From: Maritimibacter sp. 55A14
Lineage (GTDB): Bacteria > Pseudomonadota > Alphaproteobacteria > Rhodobacterales > Rhodobacteraceae
Direction of reading: 5' to 3'
DNA length: 64,000 nt
Assembly (NCBI RefSeq): GCF_003122205.1
Contig: NZ_QEYE01000011.1
Location: forward strand, 62,001 to 126,000
A program made the position numbers and the translations under genes. Below the pieces are notes generated by a model. It saw only the letters and a list, made by a program, of their open reading frames with translations. It made no database searches and was not told the DNA's origin. Below, piece by piece: positions 47,395 through 56,314 of this stretch. Position 1 is the first letter of the stretch. The number at the start of each line of letters is the position of its first letter.

Positions 47395-48180
47395 ATGGAG
47401 TCGGGCTTGGATTTTCACGACATGAAGGCCCTGCTGGAATGGCAGGTGGAGATGGGCGCGACCGAGGCGATCGGCGAGACGCCCGTCAACCGCTATGACG
47501 TACCCGGCGAGGCGCCGAAACCGAAAGCTGCGGCCCTGGCGGCGGCGCCCGCATCCGCTGCGCAGGATGGCCCCGACCCGGTGGAGACGGCGCGCCGCAT
47601 GGCGGCGGGGGCGACCGATCTGGAGGCGCTGCGGGCGGCGGTTGCGGCCTTCGATCTCTGCGATCTCAAGCGCGGCGCGCGCAACACGGTCTTCGCCGAC
47701 GGCAACCCGCATGCGCGGGTCATGGTGATCGGCGAGGCCCCCGGCCGCGACGAGGATATCGCGGGCCTGCCCTTCGTCGGTCGCGCGGGCCGGCTTCTGG
47801 ACCGGATGTTCGCCGCTATCGGCCTGTCGCGCGGCGGAGAGGGGGCAGAGGCGCTATATATCACCAATATCATGCCCTGGCGGCCGCCGCAGAACCGCGA
47901 GCCCGCGCCGGTGGAGATCGCGATGATGCTGCCCTTCGTGGAACGTCACGTCGCGCTCGCCGCGCCCGAGGTGATTGTGCTGATGGGCAACACCGCCTGC
48001 CAGGGAATGCTGGGGCGCAAAGGCATCACCCGGCTGCGCGGCACCTGGACAGAGGCCGCCGGGCACCCCGCGATGCCGATGTTCCATCCCGCCTACCTGT
48101 TGCGCAACCCGGCTGCCAAGCGCGAAGCTTGGGCCGATCTGCTGGAGATCCGGGCGCGGCTGGCAGAGGGCGCGGAATGA
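47395..48180 (+). CDS. Uracil-DNA glycosylase superfamily protein
   Basis: A 261-residue protein with a low-complexity Ala/Pro linker at about 36-65. Motif 1 is GEAPGRDED (113-121) and motif 2 is MFHPAYLLR. These fit the family 4/5-related alphaproteobacterial UDGs. Only two cysteines exist (Cys89 and one in GNTAC), too few for the four-Cys [4Fe-4S] site of classic family 4. Removal of uracil from DNA is probable but the exact family is open. The stop overlaps the next gene (ATGA). Confidence 0.83.
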   Translation: MESGLDFHDMKALLEWQVEMGATEAIGETPVNRYDVPGEAPKPKAAALAAAPASAAQDGPDPVETARRMAAGATDLEALRAAVAAFDLCDLKRGARNTVFADGNPHARVMVIGEAPGRDEDIAGLPFVGRAGRLLDRMFAAIGLSRGGEGAEALYITNIMPWRPPQNREPAPVEIAMMLPFVERHVALAAPEVIVLMGNTACQGMLGRKGITRLRGTWTEAAGHPAMPMFHPAYLLRNPAAKREAWADLLEIRARLAEGAE

Positions 48181-48812
48181 GCCTGCCGGTCGATGGCGTG
48201 ACCCTGCTGGCCTTCGTGCCGGCGGCGTTGGCGCTCAACTTCACGCCGGGGGCGGACATGATGTTCTGCCTGGGCCAGGGGCTGCGCGGCGGGGCACGCC
48301 CGGCGGCGCTGGCCAGCGCCGGCATTTCGGCGGGTTCTATGATCCATGCCGCACTTGCGGGGCTGGGCCTGGGCGCGGTGGTCGCGGCGCACCCGGTGGC
48401 TTTCGACGCGATCCGCTGGGCGGGGGTGTGCTATCTGCTCTGGCTGGCCTGGGGCGCGTTGCGCCACGGGTCCGCGCCAGAGGGCGACGCCGCACCGCGC
48501 CCACGCCCGGCGCACGCCTTCCGCGACGGGCTGGCGGTGAACCTGTCCAACCCGAAGGTGATCCTCTTCGTGCTGGCCTTCATCCCGCAATTCATCGACC
48601 CGGCCCGCGGCGCTGTACTGGCGCAATTCCTGATTTTCGGGGGCATCATCGCGCTGGGCGGGTTCTTCATCAATGCTGGCGTGGGCGCCTTTGCCGGCGG
48701 CGCCGGGCGGCTGCTGGCGGGATCGCCGGGGGCGGGCCGCTGGCTCGGCCGGATCAGCGCCGGCATTTTTGGCGCGCTCGCCCTGCGCCTGGCCCTGAGC
48801 GAGAGGAGCTGA
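48177..48812 (+). CDS. LysE/RhtB family amino-acid exporter
   Basis: A 211-residue inner-membrane exporter with about six helices. The N-terminal LNFTPGADMMFCLGQGLRGG and later NLSNPKVILFVLAFIPQFI are family hallmarks. It overlaps the glycosylase gene by 4 bases and is followed 6 bases later by moaB. Substrate not predictable. Confidence 0.88.
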   Translation: MSLPVDGVTLLAFVPAALALNFTPGADMMFCLGQGLRGGARPAALASAGISAGSMIHAALAGLGLGAVVAAHPVAFDAIRWAGVCYLLWLAWGALRHGSAPEGDAAPRPRPAHAFRDGLAVNLSNPKVILFVLAFIPQFIDPARGAVLAQFLIFGGIIALGGFFINAGVGAFAGGAGRLLAGSPGAGRWLGRISAGIFGALALRLALSERS

Positions 48813-48818
48813 CCGCGC

Positions 48819-49361
48819 ATGTCCCGCATCGGCGAAAGCCGCCCCTTCATCCCGGTCCGCATCGCGGTGCTGACCGTTTCGGACAGTCGCGACCGGGCCA
48901 CGGACCGCTCCGGCGACCTGCTGGAGGAGCGGATCACCCGCGCCGGGCATGTTCTGGCCGCCCGTGCCATCCTGCGCGACGAACGCGCCGAGATCGCCGC
49001 GCAGCTTCGCGCCTGGTGCGCCGATGACGGCATCGACGCGATCCTGACGACCGGCGGCACCGGGCTGACCGGGCGCGATGTGACGGTGGAGGCCCATCGC
49101 GACGTCTATGAGAAGGAGATCGAGGCCTTCGGCACCGTCTTCACCCATGTCTCGATGGCCAAGATCGGCACCTCGGCGGTGCAGTCGCGCGCTTGCGGGG
49201 GCGTAGCGCAGGGCACCTATCTCTTCGCGCTGCCGGGCAGTCCGGGCGCCTGCAAGGACGCTTGGGACGAGATCCTGGAACGTCAGTTCGACTATCGCCA
49301 CATGCCCTGCAATTTCGTCGAGATCATGCCGCGGCTCGACGAGCATTTGCGCCGGAAATGA
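48819..49361 (+). CDS. moaB: Molybdenum cofactor protein MoaB
   Basis: A 180-residue MoCF-fold protein. Key segments are TVSDSRDRATDRSG, ILTTGGTGLTGRDVT and LPGSPGACKDAWDEIL. It adenylates molybdopterin or a related role in cofactor assembly. With moaD/moaE at 35.2-35.9 kb it shows that the strain makes molybdoenzymes. Confidence 0.92.
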   Translation: MSRIGESRPFIPVRIAVLTVSDSRDRATDRSGDLLEERITRAGHVLAARAILRDERAEIAAQLRAWCADDGIDAILTTGGTGLTGRDVTVEAHRDVYEKEIEAFGTVFTHVSMAKIGTSAVQSRACGGVAQGTYLFALPGSPGACKDAWDEILERQFDYRHMPCNFVEIMPRLDEHLRRK

Positions 49362-49819
49362 TCGAAGGCTTCCGCCCGATCGGCCTGCAGCCCGAAACGG
49401 TTCGGTGGCGCGCCGCGCTGGTTCTGGCCGGGGATGCGGCGGGCCGCGCGTTGTTGCAATTGCGTGATGACCGGCCCGATGTGCCCGGCGCCGGCTGCTG
49501 GAGCTTCTTCGGCGGCGCGGTGGAATCGGGTGAGGGACTCGTTGCCGCCGCCCGCCGCGAGTTCGCCGAGGAGACGGGCGTTACCCTGCCGGCCGATGCT
49601 TTCCGCCCGCTGGCCTGCTGCGCGGCGGTGTCGCGCGGGGACGGTCTGCTGCATGTCTTCGCCGCCACCCGGCCAATTGAGCCCGCCGAGATCGTCTTGG
49701 GCGAAGGCGCGGGATTCGCCTTCCTGACGCGGGCGCAATGCCTGGATTTCCCGCTTGTGCCGCAGATCAGACGCATTCTTCTGGAAACTTCGACGGAAAC
49801 CGGCTGGCCGCTCGTTTGA
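49358..49819 (+). CDS. NUDIX hydrolase
   Basis: A 153-residue pyrophosphohydrolase. The Nudix box GGAVESGEGLVAAARREFAEET is complete (catalytic Glu residues in REFAEE). The ATG overlaps the moaB stop. The substrate is unknown. Confidence 0.88.
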   Translation: MIEGFRPIGLQPETVRWRAALVLAGDAAGRALLQLRDDRPDVPGAGCWSFFGGAVESGEGLVAAARREFAEETGVTLPADAFRPLACCAAVSRGDGLLHVFAATRPIEPAEIVLGEGAGFAFLTRAQCLDFPLVPQIRRILLETSTETGWPLV

Positions 49820-49907
49820 TTGCTGCATGCTGGACCCGTTGCCCGGCGGTGTTATCCTTGTCGATGTGGCACGCATCCGCGCGCCTTGGCCCGGAGTGTA
49901 TCATTCC

Positions 49908-51371
49908 ATGCGTTTCATAAGGCGCAGTCTTGTCGGCCTGTTTCTGCTTGGCGCGACGCTGGGCCTCCTGGCCGTGGCCGGGCAAATGGTCACGACCGCG
50001 CTGCGCGACAGCCTGGCGGACAAGCCGGCGGGCGGTGAGGCGCGCGAGCGCGTCTTCGCCGTCAACGTGATCGTGGTGGAAAGCAGCGACATCCAGCCGG
50101 TCCTGTCGGCTTTCGGCGAGATCCGCTCGCGCCGGAGGCTGGAATTGCGCGCCTCTGCCAGCGGTACCGTCGTGGAAATCGCGCCCGAGATGGTCGATGG
50201 AGGCGCGGTGACGGCGGGTCAGATTCTGCTACGGATCGACCCGGCGGACGCACAATCGGCGGTCGATGTGGCCGGGACCAAGCTTTCGGAGGCCGAGGCC
50301 GAGCTTGACGACGCGGGGGCGGCGCTGGTTCTGGCACGCGACGAGTTGGAGGCCGCGCGGCGGCAGGCCGCGTTGCAGGAACGTGCCCTCGCACGCCAGC
50401 GCGACTTGCGCGACCGGGGCGTGGGCACCGAGGCCGCAGTCGAAGCCGCGGACCTGACTGTCTCGGCTGCAGAACAGGCGGTGCTGGCGAAGCGGCAGGC
50501 GCTGGCAGACGCCGAAACCCGCGAATCCCGCGCCCGCACGGGCCTGGCGCGCGCGCGTATCGCACTGGCCGAAGCCGAGCGCGGGCTGGCCGACACCGAG
50601 CTGCGCGCCGAATTCGACGGCGTTCTGGACGCGGTGAGCGTGGTCGAGGGCGGGCTTCTGTCCGACAACGAGCGTGTGGCCGAGCTGATCGACCCGCTGG
50701 CGCTGGAAGTGGCCTTCCGCGTCTCGACCCTGCAATATGCGCGGCTCCTGGGTGAGGACGGGCGGCTTTCGGCGGTGCCGGTACGCGCCAAGCTCGACAT
50801 CAGCGGCGTGGACATCACCGCGCGCGGCCATGTCTCGCGCGAGAGCGCGGCGGTGGGTGCCGGGCTGACCGGGCGGCGGCTCTATGCGGTCCTCGACCGC
50901 GAGAGCGCGCGCGGCCTGCGGCCGGGCGATTTCGTCACCGTCGAGATCGACGAGCTGGTTCTGACCGATGTCGTCCGCCTGCCCGCGACTGCGGTAGATT
51001 CCGAGAGCCGCGTTCTGGTGCTGGGTGCGGATAACCGGCTGGAATCCCGTGCGGTTTCGCTGCTGCGCAAGGAGGGCAACAGCGTGATCCTGCGCGCGCC
51101 GGGGCTCGACGGCGCCGAGGTGGTGGCAGAACGCACCCCGCTCATCGGCGAAGGCATCCGGGTGGAGGCGATCCGCCCCGGCCGCCCGCAGGAGGCCGCC
51201 GCTTCGCCCATGATCGTGCTGAGCCCCGAACGCCGCGCGCGGCTGATCGCCTTCGTCGAAGCCTCCGACCGGCTGCCGGAGGCCGCGCGCGCGCGGCTCA
51301 TCGCGCAACTGAACGCCGCGCGGGTGCCCGCCTCGGTCGTCGAGCGGCTCGAAGCCCGGATGGGCGGCTGA
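49908..51371 (+). CDS. RND efflux periplasmic adaptor
   Basis: A 487-residue membrane-fusion protein. An N-terminal anchor (about 8-28) precedes a barrel-sandwich domain (GTVVEIAPEMVDGGAVTAGQILLRID), a long Ala/Glu/Arg-rich coiled coil (about 120-235), and beta-barrel segments (AEFDGVLDAVSVVEGG). It begins at 49908 by choice of GGAG at 49892; ATG 49827 is an alternative. The partner pump gene starts one base after its stop. No outer-membrane channel gene is adjacent. Confidence 0.88.
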   Translation: MRFIRRSLVGLFLLGATLGLLAVAGQMVTTALRDSLADKPAGGEARERVFAVNVIVVESSDIQPVLSAFGEIRSRRRLELRASASGTVVEIAPEMVDGGAVTAGQILLRIDPADAQSAVDVAGTKLSEAEAELDDAGAALVLARDELEAARRQAALQERALARQRDLRDRGVGTEAAVEAADLTVSAAEQAVLAKRQALADAETRESRARTGLARARIALAEAERGLADTELRAEFDGVLDAVSVVEGGLLSDNERVAELIDPLALEVAFRVSTLQYARLLGEDGRLSAVPVRAKLDISGVDITARGHVSRESAAVGAGLTGRRLYAVLDRESARGLRPGDFVTVEIDELVLTDVVRLPATAVDSESRVLVLGADNRLESRAVSLLRKEGNSVILRAPGLDGAEVVAERTPLIGEGIRVEAIRPGRPQEAAASPMIVLSPERRARLIAFVEASDRLPEAARARLIAQLNAARVPASVVERLEARMGG

Positions 51372-51372
51372 G

Positions 51373-54300
51373 ATGGCCGTCTCGCGCCCGCTGCAGGCCG
51401 CTTCCGGGCTGCTGTCCTATTTCGCCCGCCACCGCACTGCGGCCAATCTTCTTCTTGTGCTGCTGATCGCGCTGGGCGTGGCCGCCGCGCCGCGGATGCG
51501 GGCGCAGTTCTTTCCCGATGTGGTGCTCGAATCGATCATCGTCTCGGTGGTCTGGGAGGGCGCAGGCGCCGAGGACGTGGATGCCGGCATCGTGGCGCTG
51601 ATCGAGCCCGTACTGCTGGGCGTGGAGGGCGTGATCGACACCGATTCCACATCCAGGGAGGGGCGCGCGAACCTCGACATGGAATTCGAGCCCGGATGGG
51701 ACATGTCGCGCGCCCTCGACGAGGTTCAGGCGGCGATCGACACGATCACCGAGTTTCCCGAAGAGGCGGAGGAGCCCGTCATCCGCCGCCGCGCCTGGCG
51801 CGACCGGGTTACGGACGTGATCATCACCGGGCCGGTGCCGGTCGAACAACTCGGCCGTTTCGCCGACGAGTTGGTGACGCGGCTCTACGCGGCGGGCGTC
51901 ACACGCACCGGCATCAGCGGGGTCGCGGCGCCCGAGACGGTGATCGAGGTGCCCGAGGCCGCGCTGGTGGAACATGGCGTGAGCCTGTTGGAGATCGCAC
52001 AGGTCGTCGGCGCCGAGGCTGAGGTCGACCCGGCCGGCGACGTGGGCGGCGGCACCGCGCGGGTGCGCACCGGCATCGCGAAACGCTCGGCCGATGAGAT
52101 CGCGGATATCGTCATCCGGTCCAACCCCGACATGTCGGAACTGCGCGTGGGCGACATCGCGCGGGTCCGCGTCGACGGGCCGGATCGCGACAAAGCCTAT
52201 TTCGTCGGCGGCATGCCCGCGGTGTCGCTGCGGGTGGACCGCTCGGCGCAGGGCGATGCTATCGCGATCCAGCGAACCGTGGAGGAGGTCGCGGCCGGGA
52301 TGCAGGCCACGCTGCCCGAGGGCGTGCGCATCGACCTGATACGCACCCGCGCCGAGGCGATATCGGATAGGCTGAAAATCCTGCTCGACAACGGGTTACT
52401 GGGCCTCGCGCTGGTGGTCGGGCTGCTCTTCATGTTCCTTAACGCCCGCACGGCCTTCTGGGTGGCGGCCGGGATCCCGGTGGCAATGCTGGCCACCGTG
52501 GCGATGATGTATGCCTTCGGGCTGACCCTGAACATGGTCTCGCTCTTCGCGCTCATAATCACGCTGGGCATCGTCGTGGACGACGCCATCGTGGTGGGCG
52601 AGCACGCCGATTTCCGTGCCCGCCGGCTGGGCGAAGCGCCGGTCGTTGCGGCCGAGAACGCGGCGCGGCGCATGGCCGCCCCGGTCTTCTCGGCCACCCT
52701 GACCACGGTCATCGCCTTCTTCGCGCTGGTGTCGATCGGCGGACGATTCGGCGATCTGATCGCCGACATCCCCTTCACGGTGATCGTGGTGCTGACGGCC
52801 TCGCTGATCGAGTGTTTCCTGATCCTGCCCAATCACATGAGCCACGCGCTGGCCCACAGCGCGAAGGAACACTGGTACGACTTGCCTTCGCGCGTTGTGA
52901 ACCGGGGCTTCTCCTGGTTCCGGCGCGTGGTTTTCCGGCGGTTGATCGCGCTCGTGATACGGCTGCGCTACCCGATTCTGGCGGGTGTCGTGCTGGTGCT
53001 GGCCAGCCAGGTGGTTCTGCTGATCCGCGGGGACGTGCCCTGGCGTTTCTTCAACGCGCCGGAACGCGGCTCGGTCAGCGCGGATTTCGCGATGGTCAAC
53101 GGCGCCACGCGGGCCGACACGATGGAGATGATGCGCACCCTGCAGGAGGCGACCGAGGCCCTGGGGCGGCGTAACGAGGAAGAACATGGCCGCAACCCGG
53201 TGGCCTATGCTCTGGCGCAGGTCGGCGGCAATACCGGGCGCGGGCTTGCCGGGGCGGACACGAAGGATGCGGACCTGCTGGGCGGGCTGGCGATCGAATT
53301 GATCGACGCCGATTTGCGGCCCTATTCCTCCTTCGAGTTCGTGGCCGCGCTGGAGGACAGCACCGCCCGCCACCCGCTGCTGGAATCCCTGAGTTTCCAG
53401 CGATGGCACAGCGGGCCGGGCGGCAGCAACCTTGAGGTGCAGATCTACGGCGCCGACAGCGCGACGCTGAAACAGGCGGCGGTTGCGCTGAAATCCATGA
53501 TGGGGCGGTTTCCGGAAGTTTCCGGCCTTGTGGATGATCTGCTCTACGACAAGGAGGAGCTGATCCTCGACCTCACCCCGCAGGGCCAGGCGCTGGGCTT
53601 CACCATCGACGGGCTGGGCCGCGTCCTGCGCCACCGGCTAAACGGCATCGAGGCCGCGACCTATCCCGAAGGTCCGCGTTCGGCCGAGATCAGGGTTGAG
53701 ATGCCCGAGGGCGAACTGACCGCCGATTTCCTGACCCGCAGCATGATGCGCACGCCCGGCGGCACCTATGTGCCGCTTGCCGATATCGTGACCGTCACCT
53801 CGCAATCGGGCTTCTCGACCATCCGGCGCAACAAGGGGCTGCGGGTCGTGACCGTGGACGGCTCGATCTCCGAGGACGATCCCAGGCGCGCGGCCGAAGT
53901 GCAGGAGGCGCTGCGCGACACGGTACTGCCGGCAATCGAACGCGATTTCGGCGTGGCCACGATGATGTCGGGGCTGGCGGAACAGGAAAGCGAGTTCCTG
54001 GCCGACGCGCGCACCGGTTTCATTCTGTGTCTGATCGGCATCTACCTGGTCCTGGCCTGGATATTCGCAAGCTGGACGCGGCCCGCGGTCATTATGGCGA
54101 TCATCCCCTTCGGCCTCGTGGGCGCGGTCTGGGGGCATTACGTCTGGGACGTGCCGCTTTCCATGTTCTCGGTCGTCGGGCTGATCGGCATGACCGGCAT
54201 TATCATCAACGATTCGATCGTGCTGGTGACGACGGTTGACGATTACGCCCGGAATCGCGGGCTGATCCCTGCGATCATCGACGCGACGGCGGACCGGCTG

Positions 54301-54783
54301 CGGCCGGTGCTGCTGACCACGCTGACGACCGTGCTGGGGCTTGCGCCGCTGCTCTACGAATCCTCGCAGCAGGCGCAGTTTCTCAAACCTACGGTGATCA
54401 CGCTCTGCTATGGGCTGGGTTTCGGACTGGTGCTGGTCCTGCTGGTGGTGCCGTCGCTTCTTGCGGTGCAACTCGACCTGAAACGGCAGCGCCTCGCGCT
54501 GGTCCGGCTGCTGCGCGCGCAGGGCGTACCGCGTGCGCCGCGGCTGCTGGTGGCAGGCGCCGGGGCGGGGGCACTGGCGCTTTTCGCCGGAACGCTGGGC
54601 GCGGTTCTGACCACCGGCGCTCTGCCCGGCCCGCTGGCCGGACTGGCGGGGCAGGCGTCGCCGGTCATCGGGGCGCTCATGGTCTATCTGGCCGGACTGG
54701 CGGCGCTTTGTCTGCTGGCGTATGGGCTGGCGCTGGCGGCGGGCGCTTGGCGCCGGCGGGATCACTCGGCAGGGCAGCCCTGA
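51373..54783 (+). CDS. RND efflux pump inner-membrane transporter
   Basis: An 1136-residue proton-driven transporter of the AcrB/HAE type. The paired Asp of helix 4 are in GIVVDDAIVVGEH, and the helix-10 region reads GMTGIIINDSIVL. Two large periplasmic loops show the porter repeats. About 90 residues beyond the usual end add two more hydrophobic helices (about 1056-1125). Probably exports drugs, bile-like compounds or lipids; substrate unknown. Convergent, overlapping the next gene by 22 bases. Confidence 0.92.
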   Translation: MAVSRPLQAASGLLSYFARHRTAANLLLVLLIALGVAAAPRMRAQFFPDVVLESIIVSVVWEGAGAEDVDAGIVALIEPVLLGVEGVIDTDSTSREGRANLDMEFEPGWDMSRALDEVQAAIDTITEFPEEAEEPVIRRRAWRDRVTDVIITGPVPVEQLGRFADELVTRLYAAGVTRTGISGVAAPETVIEVPEAALVEHGVSLLEIAQVVGAEAEVDPAGDVGGGTARVRTGIAKRSADEIADIVIRSNPDMSELRVGDIARVRVDGPDRDKAYFVGGMPAVSLRVDRSAQGDAIAIQRTVEEVAAGMQATLPEGVRIDLIRTRAEAISDRLKILLDNGLLGLALVVGLLFMFLNARTAFWVAAGIPVAMLATVAMMYAFGLTLNMVSLFALIITLGIVVDDAIVVGEHADFRARRLGEAPVVAAENAARRMAAPVFSATLTTVIAFFALVSIGGRFGDLIADIPFTVIVVLTASLIECFLILPNHMSHALAHSAKEHWYDLPSRVVNRGFSWFRRVVFRRLIALVIRLRYPILAGVVLVLASQVVLLIRGDVPWRFFNAPERGSVSADFAMVNGATRADTMEMMRTLQEATEALGRRNEEEHGRNPVAYALAQVGGNTGRGLAGADTKDADLLGGLAIELIDADLRPYSSFEFVAALEDSTARHPLLESLSFQRWHSGPGGSNLEVQIYGADSATLKQAAVALKSMMGRFPEVSGLVDDLLYDKEELILDLTPQGQALGFTIDGLGRVLRHRLNGIEAATYPEGPRSAEIRVEMPEGELTADFLTRSMMRTPGGTYVPLADIVTVTSQSGFSTIRRNKGLRVVTVDGSISEDDPRRAAEVQEALRDTVLPAIERDFGVATMMSGLAEQESEFLADARTGFILCLIGIYLVLAWIFASWTRPAVIMAIIPFGLVGAVWGHYVWDVPLSMFSVVGLIGMTGIIINDSIVLVTTVDDYARNRGLIPAIIDATADRLRPVLLTTLTTVLGLAPLLYESSQQAQFLKPTVITLCYGLGFGLVLVLLVVPSLLAVQLDLKRQRLALVRLLRAQGVPRAPRLLVAGAGAGALALFAGTLGAVLTTGALPGPLAGLAGQASPVIGALMVYLAGLAALCLLAYGLALAAGAWRRRDHSAGQP

Positions 54784-55589
54784 ATATCGACCGCCTGCCG
54801 GTCGCCCAGCAGGGTCAGCCGCAGGCGCGAGCGGTCCAGCACGATGCCGCCTTCGGCATAGCTCACGAACTCGGTCTCCGCGACGAGCGTGCCGCCTTCG
54901 CGATGCGTCTCCGCCTCGCCCACCCAGATATCCGGATCGGCCAACTCGAAGACGACGGTTTCCTTCGGTCCGCCCAGCGGGGCCACGCCAATGCGTGCCG
55001 TGATACGGAGCCCGTTCTTGATCGGCGTGATCCGGCAGGTGGCACCGCTGACGCCCGCGGCGGTGGCAGATACCGGCTGGTCGGCGAGCGCGCGCCGGAT
55101 CCGCGGATCCTCGACCCCCGCGGTGCCCAGATCGGTGTCGAGCCGCAGCGTGACCGGCATGCAGATATCCTCGCACACACCCAGCTCGATGCGGGCCTCG
55201 ACATGGATGGGCACATCGTCGTCGCGCGGGGTCATTTCCAGCGGCAGCAAGAGTTCGCCGGTGTAGCCGATGCTTTGCAGCCCGTTCGTCCGGTAGGCAA
55301 AGGGGCGCGGCCAGCGGGCGGTGACGCGCGCGAGGTTTTCCGAGCCCTCCCAGGAGAAGCTGGGCGGGATGCCGCCTTCGCCCGGCACGCGCCAATAGGT
55401 CTTCCAGCCCGGCGCCAGCGTCAGCCGCAGCGCCGTGATATGTGTGCCGTCATCGCGTCGCCAGCCGGGCAGCATGCTGGCCTGCACTGCGTCCTGCGGA
55501 TGCAGCGCGCCATCGACCGCTGGGGCGGCGGACGGCAGGGCGGACACGGCCAGCGCGAGGCCGGCGAGCAGGTGGAACCGGGCTTTCAT
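54762..55589 (-). CDS. DsbD-alpha-like periplasmic protein
   Basis: A 275-residue secreted protein. The signal peptide (MKARFHLLAGLALAVSALPSAAPA) is cleaved near APA. The rest resembles the N-terminal alpha domain of the thiol-disulfide reductase DsbD, including the Cys pair VCEDICMP. The membrane and thioredoxin-like domains of full DsbD are absent, so it likely exchanges electrons with a CcdA-type partner encoded elsewhere. Start at 55589. The 3' end overlaps the RND pump gene. Confidence 0.8.
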   Translation of the reverse strand: MKARFHLLAGLALAVSALPSAAPAVDGALHPQDAVQASMLPGWRRDDGTHITALRLTLAPGWKTYWRVPGEGGIPPSFSWEGSENLARVTARWPRPFAYRTNGLQSIGYTGELLLPLEMTPRDDDVPIHVEARIELGVCEDICMPVTLRLDTDLGTAGVEDPRIRRALADQPVSATAAGVSGATCRITPIKNGLRITARIGVAPLGGPKETVVFELADPDIWVGEAETHREGGTLVAETEFVSYAEGGIVLDRSRLRLTLLGDRQAVDIQGCPAE

Positions 55590-55632
55590 ACCGCAAGCAT
55601 AGGCGCGCGCATGGGGAAGGAAAATAACATTT

Positions 55633-55690
55633 GGGCGATGTTTGCGAGTGATGCCATCGCGCAGCACTTGCGCTGCGCGTCGCATCGCCC
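55633..55690. repeat. Nested dyad symmetry upstream of yqgE
   Basis: The outer arms GGGCGATG/CATCGCCC enclose inner arms GATGC/GCATC and CGCGCAGC/GCTGCGCG, spanning 58 bases of the 113-base divergent region. No T-run follows, so it is not a terminator; an operator or leader structure is possible. Confidence 0.5.
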
Positions 55691-55702
55691 CATCCTTTTG
55701 TC

Positions 55703-56278
55703 ATGAGCGAGACAAACGAATTTCCGACGCTGGACGGCCAGTTTCTGATCGCGATGCCCGGTATGGGCGATCCGCGATTTGAGCGCAGCGTCATATTCGT
55801 CTGCGCCCATTCCGCCGAAGGGGCGATGGGGCTGATCGTCAACAAGCCCGCGCCGGACCTGCGCTTCAGCGACCTTCTGGAGCAGCTGGAAATCCCGGCA
55901 GGGCGCGACACATCGGCAATCCGCGTGCATATCGGCGGGCCGGTGGAGCATGGCCGGGGATTCGTGCTGCACTCCAACGAATACAGCTCCCCCGCCTCGA
56001 CCCTGCGGGTGGACGACCGATTCGGCATGACCGCGACGCTCGATATACTTGAGGACATCTCGCAGGGGCAGGGGCCGCGCGCCTGCCTTCTGGCGCTGGG
56101 CTATGCCGGTTGGGGTCCGGGCCAACTCGAGGCCGAGATTCAGCGCAACGGCTGGCTGACCTGCGATGCCAGCCCCGATATCGTCTTTGGCCTTGCGGAT
56201 CACGAGAAATGGGGCGCGGCGCTGGAAAGCATGGGGATCAGCCCCAGTTTCCTGTCATCCGATGGCGGCACGGCGTAG
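55703..56278 (+). CDS. UPF0301 protein YqgE (AlgH family)
   Basis: A 191-residue conserved protein with the family segments LIAMPGMGDPRFERSVIFVC and GLIVNKPAPDL near the N-terminus and GYAGWGPGQLE near the C-terminus. The fold is known but no biochemical function is proven. Start at 55703. Divergent from the DsbD-like gene across the nested dyad. Confidence 0.92.
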   Translation: MSETNEFPTLDGQFLIAMPGMGDPRFERSVIFVCAHSAEGAMGLIVNKPAPDLRFSDLLEQLEIPAGRDTSAIRVHIGGPVEHGRGFVLHSNEYSSPASTLRVDDRFGMTATLDILEDISQGQGPRACLLALGYAGWGPGQLEAEIQRNGWLTCDASPDIVFGLADHEKWGAALESMGISPSFLSSDGGTA

Positions 56279-56314
56279 GCGTCGCCCGAAATCTTTCGCA
56301 TCGTCCTGCCTGGT

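Noticed and set aside
53638-55395. 585-codon minus-strand frame opposite the RND pump 3' end
   Set aside because: Composition is that of an antisense shadow (Arg/Gly-rich, no motif) and it overlaps the DsbD-like gene on the same strand in another frame.
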